From contig JTDE01001568.1 in NCBI GenBank assembly GCA_014338405.1, positions 1 through 64,000 of the forward strand: DNA of 64,000 nt, in the 5' to 3' direction. Positions 11,401 through 24,081 of this stretch are shown piece by piece (positions within the stretch are counted from its first letter, which is position 1; every line of letters begins with the position of its first letter). Position numbers and translations under genes: made by a program. The notes under the pieces were generated by a model. It was not told the origin of the DNA, did not search any database, and was given only the letters and a program-made list of their open reading frames with translations. This DNA is from Paragonimus skrjabini miyazakii. Taxonomy: Eukaryota > Platyhelminthes > Trematoda > Plagiorchiida > Troglotrematidae.

Positions 11401-11569
11401 AGCGTGAATATATGCAGAATACTTGGTCGTTGATCACAGCTTAAGTCAACTGAGCAGCTACCAATGTCAACGCAGTACGCATGAATCGGAATGACAAACG
11501 CGTGCGAAAATATCAGTGTATATTACACAATTTATTACAAATCAATATGAGACAAGGTGAACAGCAGTT

Positions 11570-12140
11570 CGCCAATCACGTTTCCGGGAGTTCGTTTTCG
11601 CCGGATGATCTCCTGAAGGTGTGACTGGAACTGCTGTTCGGTTGAATAAAATAATGTAACAGGCTTACCCGGACATGTCTTCGAACGATGGGCAATAAGG
11701 TGGCTGTACTCCGTCTGTTCCCAGGGTAGACCGCCATGAACGCCTTCCGCGTCTCCCTTTCAGGGCCAACAATTACCCACGCATTGTCATTCACGCTAGT
11801 AGTTGCTCCGTCCGGTTTATTCAAGCTATCAACAACGTTGTAAAAATGAACACTGCAGATATCAAAACGAACTTGTATTGGGACAGTTCAGGATGAGTTA
11901 TAAAGATATCCGCCAGTTTCGGCAAAAACTGAGATAACATACTGGCAGCCGTCAGTGAAGTCTGCAGCCGGCGAAAACTTAGACCAACAGTCATTGGAAT
12001 CATAAGCATCCAGGGCCCGAAGATAGAGGGGTTGTAGCTGAAACGGTAGAAGTGGGAATCAATGTTTTCGTCAGATAAATAACGAGTATCAAAGTTGGTC
12101 ATTATCCATCGGATAAGTGAGCGTTGACTCGCGTACACAT
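11570..12140. repeat. Relative of the foldback family
   Basis: At 11790-11840 the words tagtagttgctccgtccggt and attcaagctatcaacaacgt recur from the 2385-2660 array. Two minus-strand open frames (11824-11576 and 12138-11821) show no recognisable domain. It is probably a diverged member of the element family seen at 1-2.9 kb. Confidence 0.4.
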
Positions 12141-12179
12141 GGCAAGCTACATTAAAGCATGGTCAATAAGCAACAAACA

Positions 12180-12800
12180 AAACAATACTCACGTTTTTAA
12201 TGATAGGGTGGGACGTGTTATGCATGTTTCCACCACACCGTAGGTAGAAACAATCAGGTGATAAGGTGGGCTGTTTTCCATCGGAAATACTATCGGGGAA
12301 ACAGGCTGAATATATAATTCCGATGTGTGACTAAGCAACAACCGTGATGACATAGTTTTCATTAGGAATTACTGTGATATTTCGTGTACAATGCGATGTG
12401 AACACAACGTGGTCGAAAATTACAAATTCTATTATATCTCCAAAATCGCGCTAAGTTGAGCGTTTCCGCACGACGAAAAGATGTATTCCACCACGAAAAT
12501 TTCAATGGAGGGAGTTTCAGAACGTAAAATCGATTAGGAAAGCCAACATTATGTATATATCGAAAATAATGGCGACACCTTTTTTAAACAAAGGTGCGAA
12601 TATGGGCAATTTTTAGGTACATCTGATTTTTTTTATTGCACCACCATCAGCATACACGAAGAAATCTATATATATATGTCCCGTAATATGCATTTTAACA
12701 CCTCATGAGAAATTTGAAAAATCTCTTTTCGCGCCTAGATGGCCGTTTCCAACTCGTTTCGGCTTTGAACCACCATACCGGCGAACGACACAATTGTCAT
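12180..12800. repeat. Dispersed repeat R1, copy 2
   Basis: The block 12340-12790 is the best match of 1-470, including tacaaattctat, ttgagcgtttccgc and cgcgcctagatggccgtttc. It is preceded, as at 7.4 kb, by the gtgggacgtg...accgtaggtagaaac block. Non-coding. Confidence 0.55.
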
Positions 12801-13300
12801 GAGTGTTTTTGTTTTAAGTGGTGTTGAAGATTATACACCGTGTTGATTTTCTGAAAGAGTAGTTTTTGCACCATACCCGGTCTCGACTCACAAAAGCAGT
12901 CCGGAAGCGCTAATTTAATCAATCGTGGATATCTTAAAACCCGCTTCCACGGGAGCCAATGAAGAATGAACAGCTCACATTCTATGAATATGTTTCAGCA
13001 ATTTTCAGACGAACTCAGTTCAACCAATTCGACCGTGATAGCTGCGTTTTTTTATATGTTTCACGAAGAACCTTTATTTTTCTGTCCTCTCAGGCTTTGA
13101 TCTCAGTTGTAATCACGTGGACAATAGTGGACTAGAGTTTGCGGGTGTCAGACATTGCGTCCTTCAATGATGACCGTAGCGTTACTTGGTGAACACAATA
13201 CTTACCGACCGGGTTAAGCTACTCAGAGTATAAGTTTTATCAGGCCAACAGACAGTTGAACGTAGCGTTGAGAATGTAGGTATAGCGAGTCTAGTGAAAA
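12800..13300. other. Non-coding stretch
   Basis: No gene, repeat or RNA feature can be supported here. Confidence 0.4.
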
Positions 13301-13670
13301 TGCTCACTTTTTGAGTGAGGATTTCCTGGCATCAATCGATGACGACAAGGAATATGTCAACGTTTCCAGTGATACCCTTTGCTTACTAATGCGATTTGGT
13401 GAACGTGCAGTCAATCGGTTTCTCAGGGTCAGTCGATGTGTCTCGAAGTAGTGTGTGGGGCTGGCTACTGCGCTCGCTGAAACACTTCCAGCAATATTCG
13501 ACTTAGAACGAATAAACAGTCTGTATTTTGTAAAATTATTGGATATAATATCCCCGGATGTTTCGGCACAAAGGCATTTGCTTCTTATTCCAGGTTTGTA
13601 CTTCTTAGTGTCGCTGGCTGTTTCTCGTAGTCTACTGATGGTCTTGCGCCTGCCAGGTATTCTACTAAAA
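13300..13670 (+). pseudogene. Coding-like remnant, unclassified
   Basis: One plus frame (about 13310-13450) reads SEDFLASIDDDKEYVNVSS and then RFGERAVNRFLRVSR; another (13455 onward) reads ATALAETLPAIFDLER and LDIISPDVSAQRHLLLIPGL. Two adjacent frames of plausible composition suggest a frameshifted transposon-type gene. I do not recognise the family. The long minus-strand open frame over the same DNA has poor composition and looks like a shadow. Confidence 0.3.
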
Positions 13671-13671
13671 A

Positions 13672-13862
13672 AATACGAATGTAAACACGCTGACTCCGGC
13701 CTGGAATCGGTTCGACTCTGGCAATAGTTGGCAAGGAGTTGGATCGGAGTAGGCGTGCGGCAAAATCCAGAACCGGTCCGACTCTGGCCACAGTCGGGTC
13801 GGAGTGGGCCAGAGTTGGTTCCCAATTGACCGGAGTGAGATCCGAGTAGGCCATTTACGCCA
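13672..13862. repeat. CTCTGGC/GTCGG-rich repeat, unpaired copy
   Basis: It begins gtaaacacgctgactccggc and contains repeated palindromic words around gactctggc, gagttggc and gtcgg. It closely resembles the start of the element at 14507 (gtaaacacgccgactctggc) but lacks the leading CCCA and a matching right terminal repeat. Confidence 0.55.
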
Positions 13863-14506
13863 ACGCTACCTTTCTTACATTCCTAGTTATTCGCTCCAAC
13901 TACTGAAGCAGTTCGAATCTTAAATAATCCAAAACATACGAACTGCTGACACAACTACATAAGTTTCACCACCTTTTCTTCTCAGTGATCGATCTTGCAA
14001 AAACCGGCAGGCTAACTTAACAGGGACGTTTCCGTAATGAAGCGCTTTCAGATGACTTAACGCGGAACGATATGGAGATGGACACCTAGCGCATCGAATA
14101 ACTCTTCAAACTGATCCTACGACGAATATACTGCCATAAACATCTTCTACTTTACCGCTGAGCACGCAGAAGTTAACAGAAAAACGATAAGTACCGCGAT
14201 AAAAACAAAGTATGTGTATATGTCAGATGGAAAATTTGTAGTTCAAGAAGTAACAGCAGTTATCAACCATTCCCGTTAGAGTTGAATGCATTTTCAAATC
14301 CAGCATTCTGTATTTGAAATCCGAATTGAACAGAAAAACCTGAGGAAAGAGAACCACAAAAATTGAGAAAACAACTGGGAATGAAAAGAATGAAAATTGG
14401 AGGAACACAAAAAGAACACTAAAATTTCATTGCACAATAGTTTCCGAGAGGTAAGAGGCTGAAATGTGAAGTCACAACACGAATCAGCAAGACTTGTAAC
14501 AGGCAT

Positions 14507-14881
14507 CCCAGTAAACACGCCGACTCTGGCCCGGAGTCGGTCCGCCTCTGGCACGAGTTGGCAAGGAGTCGGATCCGANNNNNNNNNNNNNNNNNNNNNN
14601 NNNNNNNNNNNNNNNNNNNNNNNNNNNNNNNNNNNNNNNNNNNNNNNNNNNNNNNNNNNNNNNNNNNNNNNNNNNNNNACAAAATTGTGGTAATCGTGAA
14701 TGCACTAGGTTCAAAATTTATGAGTATGATAATGTGTTTTAGAAATTTTTAACAGCCCGTTTGAATACCACAATGAGCGTAGTTAATACCAGTTATTATT
14801 CTTATGTGATTCGCCTACTGTGTGGCCAACTGTTGGCCAGATGTTGGCCAACACCTCGGAGTTGGCCATGTGTTTACTGGG
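14507..14881. mobile_element. Small inverted-repeat element with CCCAGTAAACAC ends (contains gap)
   Basis: The left end CCCAGTAAACAC (14507-14518) is the exact inverse of the right end GTGTTTACTGGG (14870-14881). AT flanks both sides, a candidate 2-bp target duplication. Inner DNA has palindromic tggcc/gagtcgg words. 100 of its 375 bases are N, so its true length is unknown. It has the form of a MITE; the transposase that would move it is not evident. Confidence 0.6.
14579..14678. other. Assembly gap (100 N)
   Basis: Exactly 100 N, a conventional scaffold gap of unknown true size, lying inside the GC-rich inverted-repeat element. Confidence 0.99.
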
Positions 14882-15541
14882 ATGGCTTCACTACATCAAA
14901 AATCAAGTTTACGTGAAAATGTATTATAAACCCCTTCTGGCACCTGAAGTTAGACTATGATTCTGACAAATATCCACTTCACGTCAATGACTTTGCGTTG
15001 AAAGTTGTCAGCATGTGACGTCATAACATGAATTAATAAGACTTGTAACAGACAGGGCTTCTCTATGTTAAAATCTGAGGTGCACGTTTACCTGGTAGAT
15101 GTACCCCCGGTGGTGACAGTAGTTTCAGAGATCTTCGGGCCTCATTTCGATATAATCATTCGTGGTTATCCAAATCTACTTGGTCAGCCTGGATAAAGGA
15201 AGGTGCATCATACGAATTCAGCGGCGCTTTTGTATAGTGGGTTAACAGCAACCAACCTCAACCATGCATCCACGATACACCGTACCTGTTCATGTTTTCT
15301 TTTGGCTTTCTCCACCAGGCTTTTTTTGCATCTCCCAGCTCCGGATTGCCCTTTTAATTAAATGACCTTCGCAAATCTAGAGGTTCTTACCCGTTTGCGA
15401 TTAGTTTCTGAGTATCGGCGTTTTGATCTCCCACCGTCCCTGTCTTTGGCTCCTTGGAACCACCTCATGATGAAATGTTTAACATTTCCTTCACTTTCTT
15501 GGGGGTAGTTTCAATCAGATAAAACAGCGTCTTTTAAAGAA

Positions 15542-16968
15542 TTAGAACAAAAACGTATTACTGATAATTGCTTGGGAGATGTTAGTGTCCATTAGGCGAC
15601 GCTTTCCGTTCGTCCCCAGCCAGTTTATCTTCATCGCCAATGATTTGGCAAACACATAATTGCATATCTTTCGTGTACACTCATCAACTGTGCGTTCCCG
15701 GTGAACGAATGCAAATGGAAACGACCAAAACATGTGCAATGGACCGAGTTTTTCAGCATCATCACACAAATGAGATAAGCAATGCACATTATGTGCAACT
15801 TCGTCGTCACCATAAAAAAGGCAAACTGATTAACGAACTTCAATAACAGGTAACAAGCAATGTGAATAAATAACATATATGAAGGATGGGAGAGGAGGTA
15901 TATGGATAGGAATAGGTTCAGAAAGTTTTCATAACAGTCGTTTCGCAAACACTTTTTCAGAACAACCGGTCCCAAATACAGAAGAAATTGCCTGCACTCG
16001 GTGGATTTCCACCTTTCAGGTGAAACAAAGGAGCAACATTTTCGGGGAAAGTCCATCGTGAGACACTTGGATACGACGAACAAGTTGACGTCAATGGCTT
16101 TCTGCATACTTGCTGAAAGGCGAACACCACGAACGATATCGGATAAACGCCAAATTCTTACCAAGCACTTAACAACTCCCAGAAATACTAAGTGCATGGG
16201 GTCAAGGGGGAATTAAGACACCATGTCAATAGGAAGTTCAGTTAAAGGAGTTAAACCGATGTGATGTTCATCGTCAAGTTGTCTCCGATAACTGGAATTC
16301 GTCCTTAATTCTCTCACAGATACCGAAAAAGCCATTCTTCTACTTTCACAATACACACCTCTCTGAGTGCACTTATTGCAACCGTGGTAGCCGTCGTAAC
16401 CTTTGACTTTACGTATCAGGCAACGAGCAGGTGTATCACAAATAATAGACTGAAGCGTTACAAAAACTGTTATTCCGAGCGTCTCTAGGTAGGCCCCATT
16501 CATCAGAATGTCTTTGGTCTCTGTGATAAAATCACCCATGTATACGTCTAAAGGCTCCGGACGGCCATCGCCACAGTACGATCCAATCACAAATGCACTG
16601 CCAACCAACGGCCGAATAATACGATCAAATGTAGGCCACATCTCAGTGCCTGGGTAATCAAAAAGGGGCAGCCGATTGACGTTAACTTGCAAAGTTAAGC
16701 GGTCGCCGTCTCTGAGCTGGTACTTTTTATGTACAATTTGTAGGCAGTTGTGGAGTCCAATGTGCACGTACGAACCCTTGAGAAGCATCTTCTTTGGGCA
16801 CGTTCTTGGAGTGTTGCGCACAGTTCTTGGATCTAAAGGCAATTCAGGAACGAGCGGCTTCAGTAACGTGATAAGCAGCTTCAGATCAGCGGCCGTGAGG
16901 GACTTCGCGTGAATGGAGAATAATCTCACTGCGTCAGAAATAGATGAAGCTGTTATTGTAGTATCCAC
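15542..16968 (-). pseudogene. CACTA-like transposase, second copy
   Basis: Minus strand, first open from 16968. Landmarks in order are LPLDPRTVRNTPR, YVHIGL, AFVIGSYCGDGRPEPLD, ICDTPARCLI, GYHGCNKCTQRGVYC, HHIGLTPLTELPIDMVS, then after an in-frame TAA (16215-16213) MHLVFLGVVKCLV, ERWKSTECRQFLLYLGPVVL, FLSIYLLSHPS. A one-base frame change at a T run near 15807 precedes the DUF4218-like part (VAHNVHCLSHLCDD). The 5' coding exons are not located; 17140-17240 may hold remnants. Only one stop and one shift make this the better preserved copy. No terminal repeat like that of copy 1 was found around it. Confidence 0.8.
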
Positions 16969-17589
16969 TAAAACAATTGAATATGTTGTCCACAGAACTC
17001 ACATGAACCGTACGGATTGTGTATCGCATCAACAGATAAGGCTGGATACATGTCCCTCACTATCTGGTCATCTTCGTCTCCTTCAATTTAAAATAAACAA
17101 CAAAATAAGGGACTACCAGGTTCATCTGATGGAATAATTTCATTCTTCAGGGTGACATGGACAGCAATGGAGGAAACACCGACAAAACTGATGCAAAGTC
17201 GTAGACGTTCCCGCCGTATTCGACGATATATAGTGGTATGACAATACAGCCTTCGCCTGGAACTCATGTTGCATCAAAAGTTTATTAACCAGATGGCTTC
17301 ATGGAGTATGAAGATCCAAAAATCAATCCAATCTAGGTGAAAATTAGTCTTCAGGTCAAGTTGTAGCAAGTCTTCACTGAACAATAAAAGTAGGTTATAT
17401 CACACAAGCATTCAGAGTTACATGAAATATTGTTTTCCAAGATTATCCATAAAAAATCACAAAAAACAACAATGTGAAAACCGACCAAACCAGAGGTACG
17501 TGACAAGCAAATGACCCAGAGCTATCGAACTAGCCTGGATGAGCAAAATTTACCCTCAAATGGCAACCACCTATTCCGTAGTCAAATAT

Positions 17590-17970
17590 CTACCTATTGC
17601 AGTGAAAAATGCAATTCTTAGATTATTCGTAATCGTTATTCAACCACAAAAGAAGCCCCATGATAACGTGCCACTGACCAAAGTTTCTCGTTTTTGGTTG
17701 GTCAATGGAGTAGAAAAGATAGGTCAACGCCTGGTCTACTGCTGGCCAACATGGCCGAGTCGGCCACGTGTTTACTGGGATATCTACTGCAGTGAAAAAT
17801 ACCATTCTTAGGTTATTCATTATCATTATTCAACTACAAAATTAGTCCCAAGATAATGTGCCATTCATTGAAGTTTCTCATTTTTGGTTGGTCAGTGGAG
17901 TAGAAAAGATAGGCCAACACGTGGTCTACTGCTGGCCAACGTGGCCGAGTCGGCCACGTGTTTACTGGGT
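17590..17970 (+). repeat. Tandem duplication of a 190-bp unit
   Basis: Two units with period 190 start at cagtgaaaaat (17600 and 17790). Both contain tttggttggtca.tggagtag and a palindromic ggccaac.tggccgagtcgg core, and both end gtgtttactggg. That terminal word is the right end of the element at 14507-14881, so these are probably right-hand parts of the same small-element family. No matching CCCAGTAAACAC start was found nearby. Confidence 0.7.
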
Positions 17971-18335
17971 TGCTTACATAGCTTTTCAGTTGCCCATACC
18001 CAGAAATAAGCAGTATCGTTGTGTGGGCACCTTAGAATTCAGAGAACGCTGTAGCTTGTTCCCCTGGTGGACGTCAGTTTGAACAAACATCCATACATAG
18101 ATCTACGTACGACTTCAAGAAGTCATACATTTGTATTTTGCCTCGTTAAAACGTTCCTGTACCTCTCATCTCCATCTACTTTATTCGATTAGGACTGTTG
18201 TGACCGCAAAAGTCGTTGGACATAGAATGTACATTATTGTTAGACGTCCAGTACAAGCTGCTTAAGCGCACAAAACAACAAACACAAGCTCTATTTCACA
18301 CGACTGATGCACATATACATTCTCTGCAATAGCAT

Positions 18336-18544
18336 AATCAGTCTCTCCGGTGACACGTCCAGTATTGTGCATTACACTTTTCCGACAACTTCACGGTCTT
18401 CCTGCTGTTTATGCTTGGTCTTTAGTTTCCGCACATTCAAGTTACGCCACGCTGCTCGCAAGCGAAGTTGCAAGTTGCGAAAAAGGACCAGCAGGTCACA
18501 AGGAAAAAATGAAGCCTGTGAGATCGTCGTACAGTAGTGAAACA
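18336..18544 (+). CDS. Possible exon, product unknown
   Basis: One frame stays open from an acceptor-like ...ctctgcaatagcataatcag to a donor GAAACAG|GTAAAA at 18545, reading for example FRQLHGLPAVYAWSLVSAHS and SEVASCEKGPAGHKEKMKP. A second plus frame is also open, so frame choice is uncertain. Confidence 0.3.
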
Positions 18545-18599
18545 GGTAAAAATGTTTGCAAGACTATGTCGAAAAAATAATGACTAACTTGTCATCTAA

Positions 18600-20560
18600 G
18601 TAATGAAATAAACAGTATTTACCTCTAAACATCGAAAGCATCTGCAGCACATACATGGAATTTCAAACGTGGAAACAGGTGAAATAACATGTTCACGAAG
18701 GGAAAAAACCTTCTTAATATGGCATAGTAGTGCCATGTTTACAACAGTTTACGACGTCGCCATCGACATCCACAAGGATTCAAGGGTGTCTGTTGATTAT
18801 CACAGCACTTTAGAATGATAATCATGAATAGACGGCGTGGCTGTTCACGACTGATCCTGTGTATTGTTAGCATATGTGCGATTGAAAGTTCTAATCCTCA
18901 TCGCCAAAGCAATAATGTCGCAGTAATGTTGACAGTTCAAATGATATTTTGTGAGTGTTTTCTGCGTGTTCTATCAAGGCTTGACTAAAAGAGTTCAGTT
19001 TACCTAAAAAGGAAGGGAAACAGTGAAAACATACCAAGAGAACCATGCCACCACGTCTCTTATGGAAGGTGGATTGGGCTATGTACACTGAAAACAACGT
19101 TGCTGTATCTAGACCTTGAAGCAAAACGTTTAACAATAATCACCAGCAACTTGCACGCTACATCGAGATATTCATTGTAAACAAATGGAAGGCATAAAGT
19201 GAGTATTGTGCACGACAGCTTGGTGAACTTTGCGGTATACAACATGGAATAAAAGATCTAAGATACAACGGAAACTATCTATAGTCCACTACCTTTCAGC
19301 ATTCTAATTCGTTAGGTCCAAGGCAAACACAGTGGAAATCAGCCGGCGAACATTCGCAGGATTCGACAATAATTTCAGACATAGCTGTGCATTAACATGA
19401 TGCTACCTGCATGCCCACAGAAGATCAGTCCAAAACACACTACATGCATATTTCAACCAGGCTCTCCCTCTACACATAACACTTCTAAGTGAAATGTCTG
19501 GCATGCCCGTTATTCCTTTTCACAAAAGAGCGCGCAAGCAAAGCATAATTGATAGCATTCACAAATAGGGAGATGTGACTTGTGTCCATGTGAAAATTGT
19601 AATCTATTTCTCATGAGGTCGTTCAGTCCAGTGACGCAGTCATATAGATATGCACTGATACATGGGTTTCACAAGACCAGAGCATGCTCCAGGTAAGAAA
19701 AGTTGGCTGGATTGGGTAAATATCCACAGGAGGGGCCGTAATTATATTTTTGACCATTTGCACCTACGTATTCCACTCTTTTTCGTTAGGAGGGAGACGT
19801 TTTTACTGCTGACGCACGAAATGTAGTTCGGTTGTTTCGAAACTGAAAGACTGAAAGCGGAATGGGTGTATGCATAATCGTGAACAGTCTTCAAAGGTCT
19901 TCGTGATGTTCTTAGTGGTGTTCGTGGACTTTCATGGGAGGTGTAGAAGTACTGACGTAGCCGTACTAGAAGATCACGCTTACACACCAACGGAATACTG
20001 GCTACCCTGAGATGCTTGTGCATATCCTGTCTGGTTTTCCTAACCACAGGAATGAAGGAGGGCTTTGAATTCAAGTTTCAAGATAAATAAAACATTCTGT
20101 CAGAAGAAACCTAACCCGTCGATTTGCAATCCGTCCACTTGGATCGTCCAACATACAGGGATGCATCGCAAGCGTGTCTTACAACAACATGTTTACTACC
20201 GGATACTGACGTGTTTGTGGAAGGAGGTTATTAACGACATACTTAGAAAGCTCTTCCCAATAATGTACATGTTTGTTATCTAACTGTTGGATTTCAAAGA
20301 GGAGCTCCTCCACGAGTTCACCGTTTAAATAAAGTAAGCTTCTAGTATGCACAAAACTTGGACGTCCCAGTTAATCCAAGTAAGTATATGGTTGGAGGAC
20401 AACGTCAGAACAACCGTAAGTACTGATGCGATCAGCAAGGTACACCTCAGTTTGAACTATTCCTACGAAATAATTGCTCCTGTCATTGTGACTTACGACT
20501 TTCAGTAGGTATACAGAATATGTATTACAAAACAGTTTTGAAAACATAGTTAACAAACAC
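18600..20560. other. Non-coding stretch
   Basis: No supported gene. Short open frames lack paired splice sites or recognisable domains. It may be intron or intergenic DNA. Confidence 0.4.
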
Positions 20561-20596
20561 CTTGGTATTTCTATGGCACGATTATTTTTCTTTCAG

Positions 20597-20745
20597 ACAA
20601 GCGTTTGGGCTCGCGATGGCTATCACACCATATTGGGTCATGTGTTACTACCTCAGTGTCACTTGGTCCTAACTGAATTCGGGACAATGCGGGAAAATTC
20701 GGACAATCAGGGAAGTTGCGTTCAGTGCATACGTAGCCCAACGAA
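20597..20745 (+). CDS. Possible exon, product unknown
   Basis: The acceptor ttatttttctttcag|ACAAGC is strong. The frame reads TSVWARDGYHTILGHVLLPQ and LTEFGTMRENSDNQGS. The 3' boundary is uncertain; a weak donor follows TGCATAC at about 20731. Confidence 0.3.
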
Positions 20746-21429
20746 AATAATACATAAACAAATAAATTTCAGTCACTTCGTTTTGTTGAGAGTAATTCTT
20801 TCTACTTAATGGTCTTTGTTTCATTCGTGGCCAAGCCCGACTTGACGTTATAGTTTTGTTAGGTGAATAGAAAAGTAGCTGGAAAATGGACTTATTCTTA
20901 GGATCTGAAAGAAGTAATGAAGTTCGTATTAATGTTAACAAAAGACCGTAGGTCTCACCTTGAAAATTTTCTTTAATAAGTAAAATGCCTGTAGAAGGCC
21001 TTACTCAGTGACTTCAACTACTTTGGCGTTAATCTCACATTGACCTGCAAGAGTTACAGATAATTTGAAAACCCCCTAGAAACCATGAAGAACAAAGTTC
21101 CAGCGATCAGACTGTCGAAAACGGTTTGCAAAGGTTCCATGCGGAGCCTTCATGAGTATGCCACTAAACATAGAATTTAAACAACATAAGTTACATTTCT
21201 TATCCTCAGTTAAGTAAACGGAATATCATGAACCATTTCATAACTTCAATACTTAATAGGTAATTCTTTATCGGCCGTCGACAAGGAGAAATGGTTTTAC
21301 TGAGCAGCACATATTTAGATTATAGACTCAAGTAAACATCCAATATACCACGCAAATGTTGAACATTGTCTGCAGATATTTGTAGTCGAAATGGAAGTCA
21401 GATATTTTACTTTCTTCCAAACGATCTGT

Positions 21430-21525
21430 GGGGAAATCAAATTTCGCTGGCGTGCTTGCTAGGGAAGTTGCACGCGCATTTTCCCTTTTAATTAGTCCAG
21501 CGAAATTCAATTGCAGAAATCGTGT
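21430..21525. repeat. Short inverted repeat
   Basis: aaatttcgctgg at about 21439 and ccagcgaaattc at about 21507 are inverted copies around a ~60-bp spacer. It may be a small hairpin or the ends of a tiny element. Confidence 0.4.
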
Positions 21526-21779
21526 GACAGCCGCCATAAACTGCTGTATGTTTTCGGACGGATCCGTGAACAGAATGTGGGTTTATGAATTTTTCTTTAT
21601 ATTTGCCAACGTTTGTTACCTACATTCGTATACACTCCTTTTGGCCAATAAATTACCCTCCACATGGACTGGGCAGTATGTTAGATTTGTGCCCAGTAGC
21701 CAGAAACGCGTTCTTTACTTCACTGCTTCACCAGTATAACAACGATACCTTGCCGTGAATAGGAATCAAACCAAGAATT

Positions 21780-23540
21780 AAGAACAGCCGCTGATAAGTA
21801 GGGAGAAAAAGTTACCCTATTCGTCTTAATATCTTGCTTACGATCAATATCAGGCTAAGGAATTCATTTGCCGCATTGGAGAAAAGCTGTATTTATCAGC
21901 TCCCACTAAAGAGTGACGTCACTAAAGATCCACTCAACCGGTGGGCTTATCGAACGCCATACCGCACAATCCCGGACACCAGTTAACTTATCTTTCTAAA
22001 GACGAACTCCCTGTCCTCAACGCATCTTTGTCTTGTGGTTAAACACCAGAATGTGTATATCACACCATCAAGCGTTTGCCAAAAATGGATCAAAGAACAT
22101 CTTTCATCCTAGTTTGACCCTATCAACTGACAGCGCAGTTACACGTATATCCCACACTGAGCACCGAGTTGGCCACATTTAGGTTTTCTGTTTAGACCAA
22201 AAGGTTTCTACCGACCATCCTAAACTGTCCAAATAAATGACGGTAACCACCACCAAATTGTTTCTTATCCGACTTTTGTTCCCACAAAATATCTGCGGAA
22301 TTTTCGCAGTTGCCATGATCATGGGTCACATCACCAGTCTGCATTCTCATCCACAAACCCAGTTATGATTCTGTGGCATATCGGTGTATGAACTGAAAGC
22401 TACTGATCAACTGTACCAGTGACTGTTGATAAATACTTCGACTTTTGAAAAGCTTTGCCAACCCCATTACTGTTGTTTACATAAAACTTTGAATTAGTTG
22501 AACCTATGTAAGTGTCATGATCTGATAGTGAATAAAAGAAACTAGCTAGTCGTCAATGTTTTGTTTTCAATAACACAGAATACTACGATTATAACTGTTC
22601 CATAATTTCCGTCAAACATGAAGAAACTGTAAAACCCGGCGAAACTTTATTCATTACGTAACAACTGTGAAAAGTAGGAATAACTTTGAGCTCAGGACAT
22701 TACTACATTTGTGTGACACTCAAGTTTAATTTCGAATTTCGCAATTGATGCGTTAAAGATTTTCCTAGTTTTTCTCATATTTGATGGAAATTATAAAAGA
22801 ATTATAGTACGATTGTCCTGATTTATTAAGAACAGATTCGTGACAGACGATTGTTTTCTGGTATTCGGTATCAGATCAATGAAAGTATGTACGTTCAACC
22901 AAATTAAGGTGGTTTTACCAAAGGAGACGAATTCTGGACCATTTACCAGTAGGTCAATAACATCCTTTCAATACTCAATACTGAACACACCAGCACCACC
23001 GAAACGGACGGTGTTTCTTGAAGGTGTTGATTTCGACAACCACTAATTAGAAAATACACCAACTCATTATATACCGAACAAAAAGATTATTGGTAAGCGT
23101 ACTCGAAACACACCAATATTTCACGAATTCCCCGGAATACACATAAAACTCAACAAGTACTACTACTGACATTAATGTTATGCAGTTGAAAACACTTTTT
23201 TCACACGAGAAACACACCAAGATCAGCCGAGATTATGAGTAGCTTCCAAGTCCCTTAATGACGGCTTTCCAGATCAGATTGAACGGTTGAATATCCGAAA
23301 TGCAGTTAGGTAGTGAATATGCAGTAATGGTTAGATCAAGATGGCACTATGAATAATTTTCATCTTCAGAAGAGTTACTGCAATTAATTAGTGAGTTTAT
23401 ACCAACTCATTTCCTAAATTTAGGGTTGTTAAAAATTACGGTTTCTGGCTGTCACTCATACAGAAAAGAAGAAAATGTTCTCCCGGGAGTTTGTTACGTT
23501 TGTGTCATATCCGGATAAATTACAATGTAGGGAGCTAAAA
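21780..23540. other. Non-coding stretch
   Basis: No exon with paired splice signals or known element was recognised. Confidence 0.4.
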
Positions 23541-23551
23541 ATGTTGGCCAG

Positions 23552-23608
23552 TTAAGTGTGTTGAAGATCTGCCAACGCAATTCGCACAGTATTTCGTCTT
23601 GGATTTTG
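23552..23608 (+). CDS. Possible small exon, product unknown
   Basis: Between an acceptor gttggccag and a donor TTTTG|GTAAAG the frame reads KCVEDLPTQFAQYFVLDF, with 2 leading and 1 trailing bases. Composition looks coding. The acceptor lacks a good pyrimidine tract. Confidence 0.3.
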
Positions 23609-24081
23609 GTAAAGATGTTGATGGCTAATCCACTGCACATAGGTAAACAAAAACTACTCCAAATTACATTGTCAAATTGTTTGTTTTGTAGGCGTTTTAT
23701 ACGTGTCCGGCTAACTCTCCTAAATTATTCGCAAATTTCTGCACCAATATGAGTGCCCACGTAGTCTTCGCATAGTCATACATATACATCCATTAGGCAC
23801 ATCAGAATTGATCACACAAGTAAATCCTACGTTGTACTATAAGGCACGTGACTTTGAGCAAATGAAACTATTAGTGCTAGCAACTTCAAGGTCTCTCCGA
23901 AATATTTTTTAAATATAAATATAAGTATACACATATTATGGTACCAGCATACCTGTAAGGTTAACTGACTTACCAAATTGTCAGTTTGACCACCATGGTC
24001 GATGATTACATTTACCGTAGATTGGCGGTTGTCCAACAAGTAAGCCACTCCTCGTTTAACCATCTAATTGTCTGACTGAAG

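Noticed and set aside
13304..13825. 173-codon minus-strand open frame
   Set aside because: It spans the GC-rich small repeat and opposes two plus frames of better composition. It is serine/arginine-rich by repeat content, with no domain, so probably a shadow.
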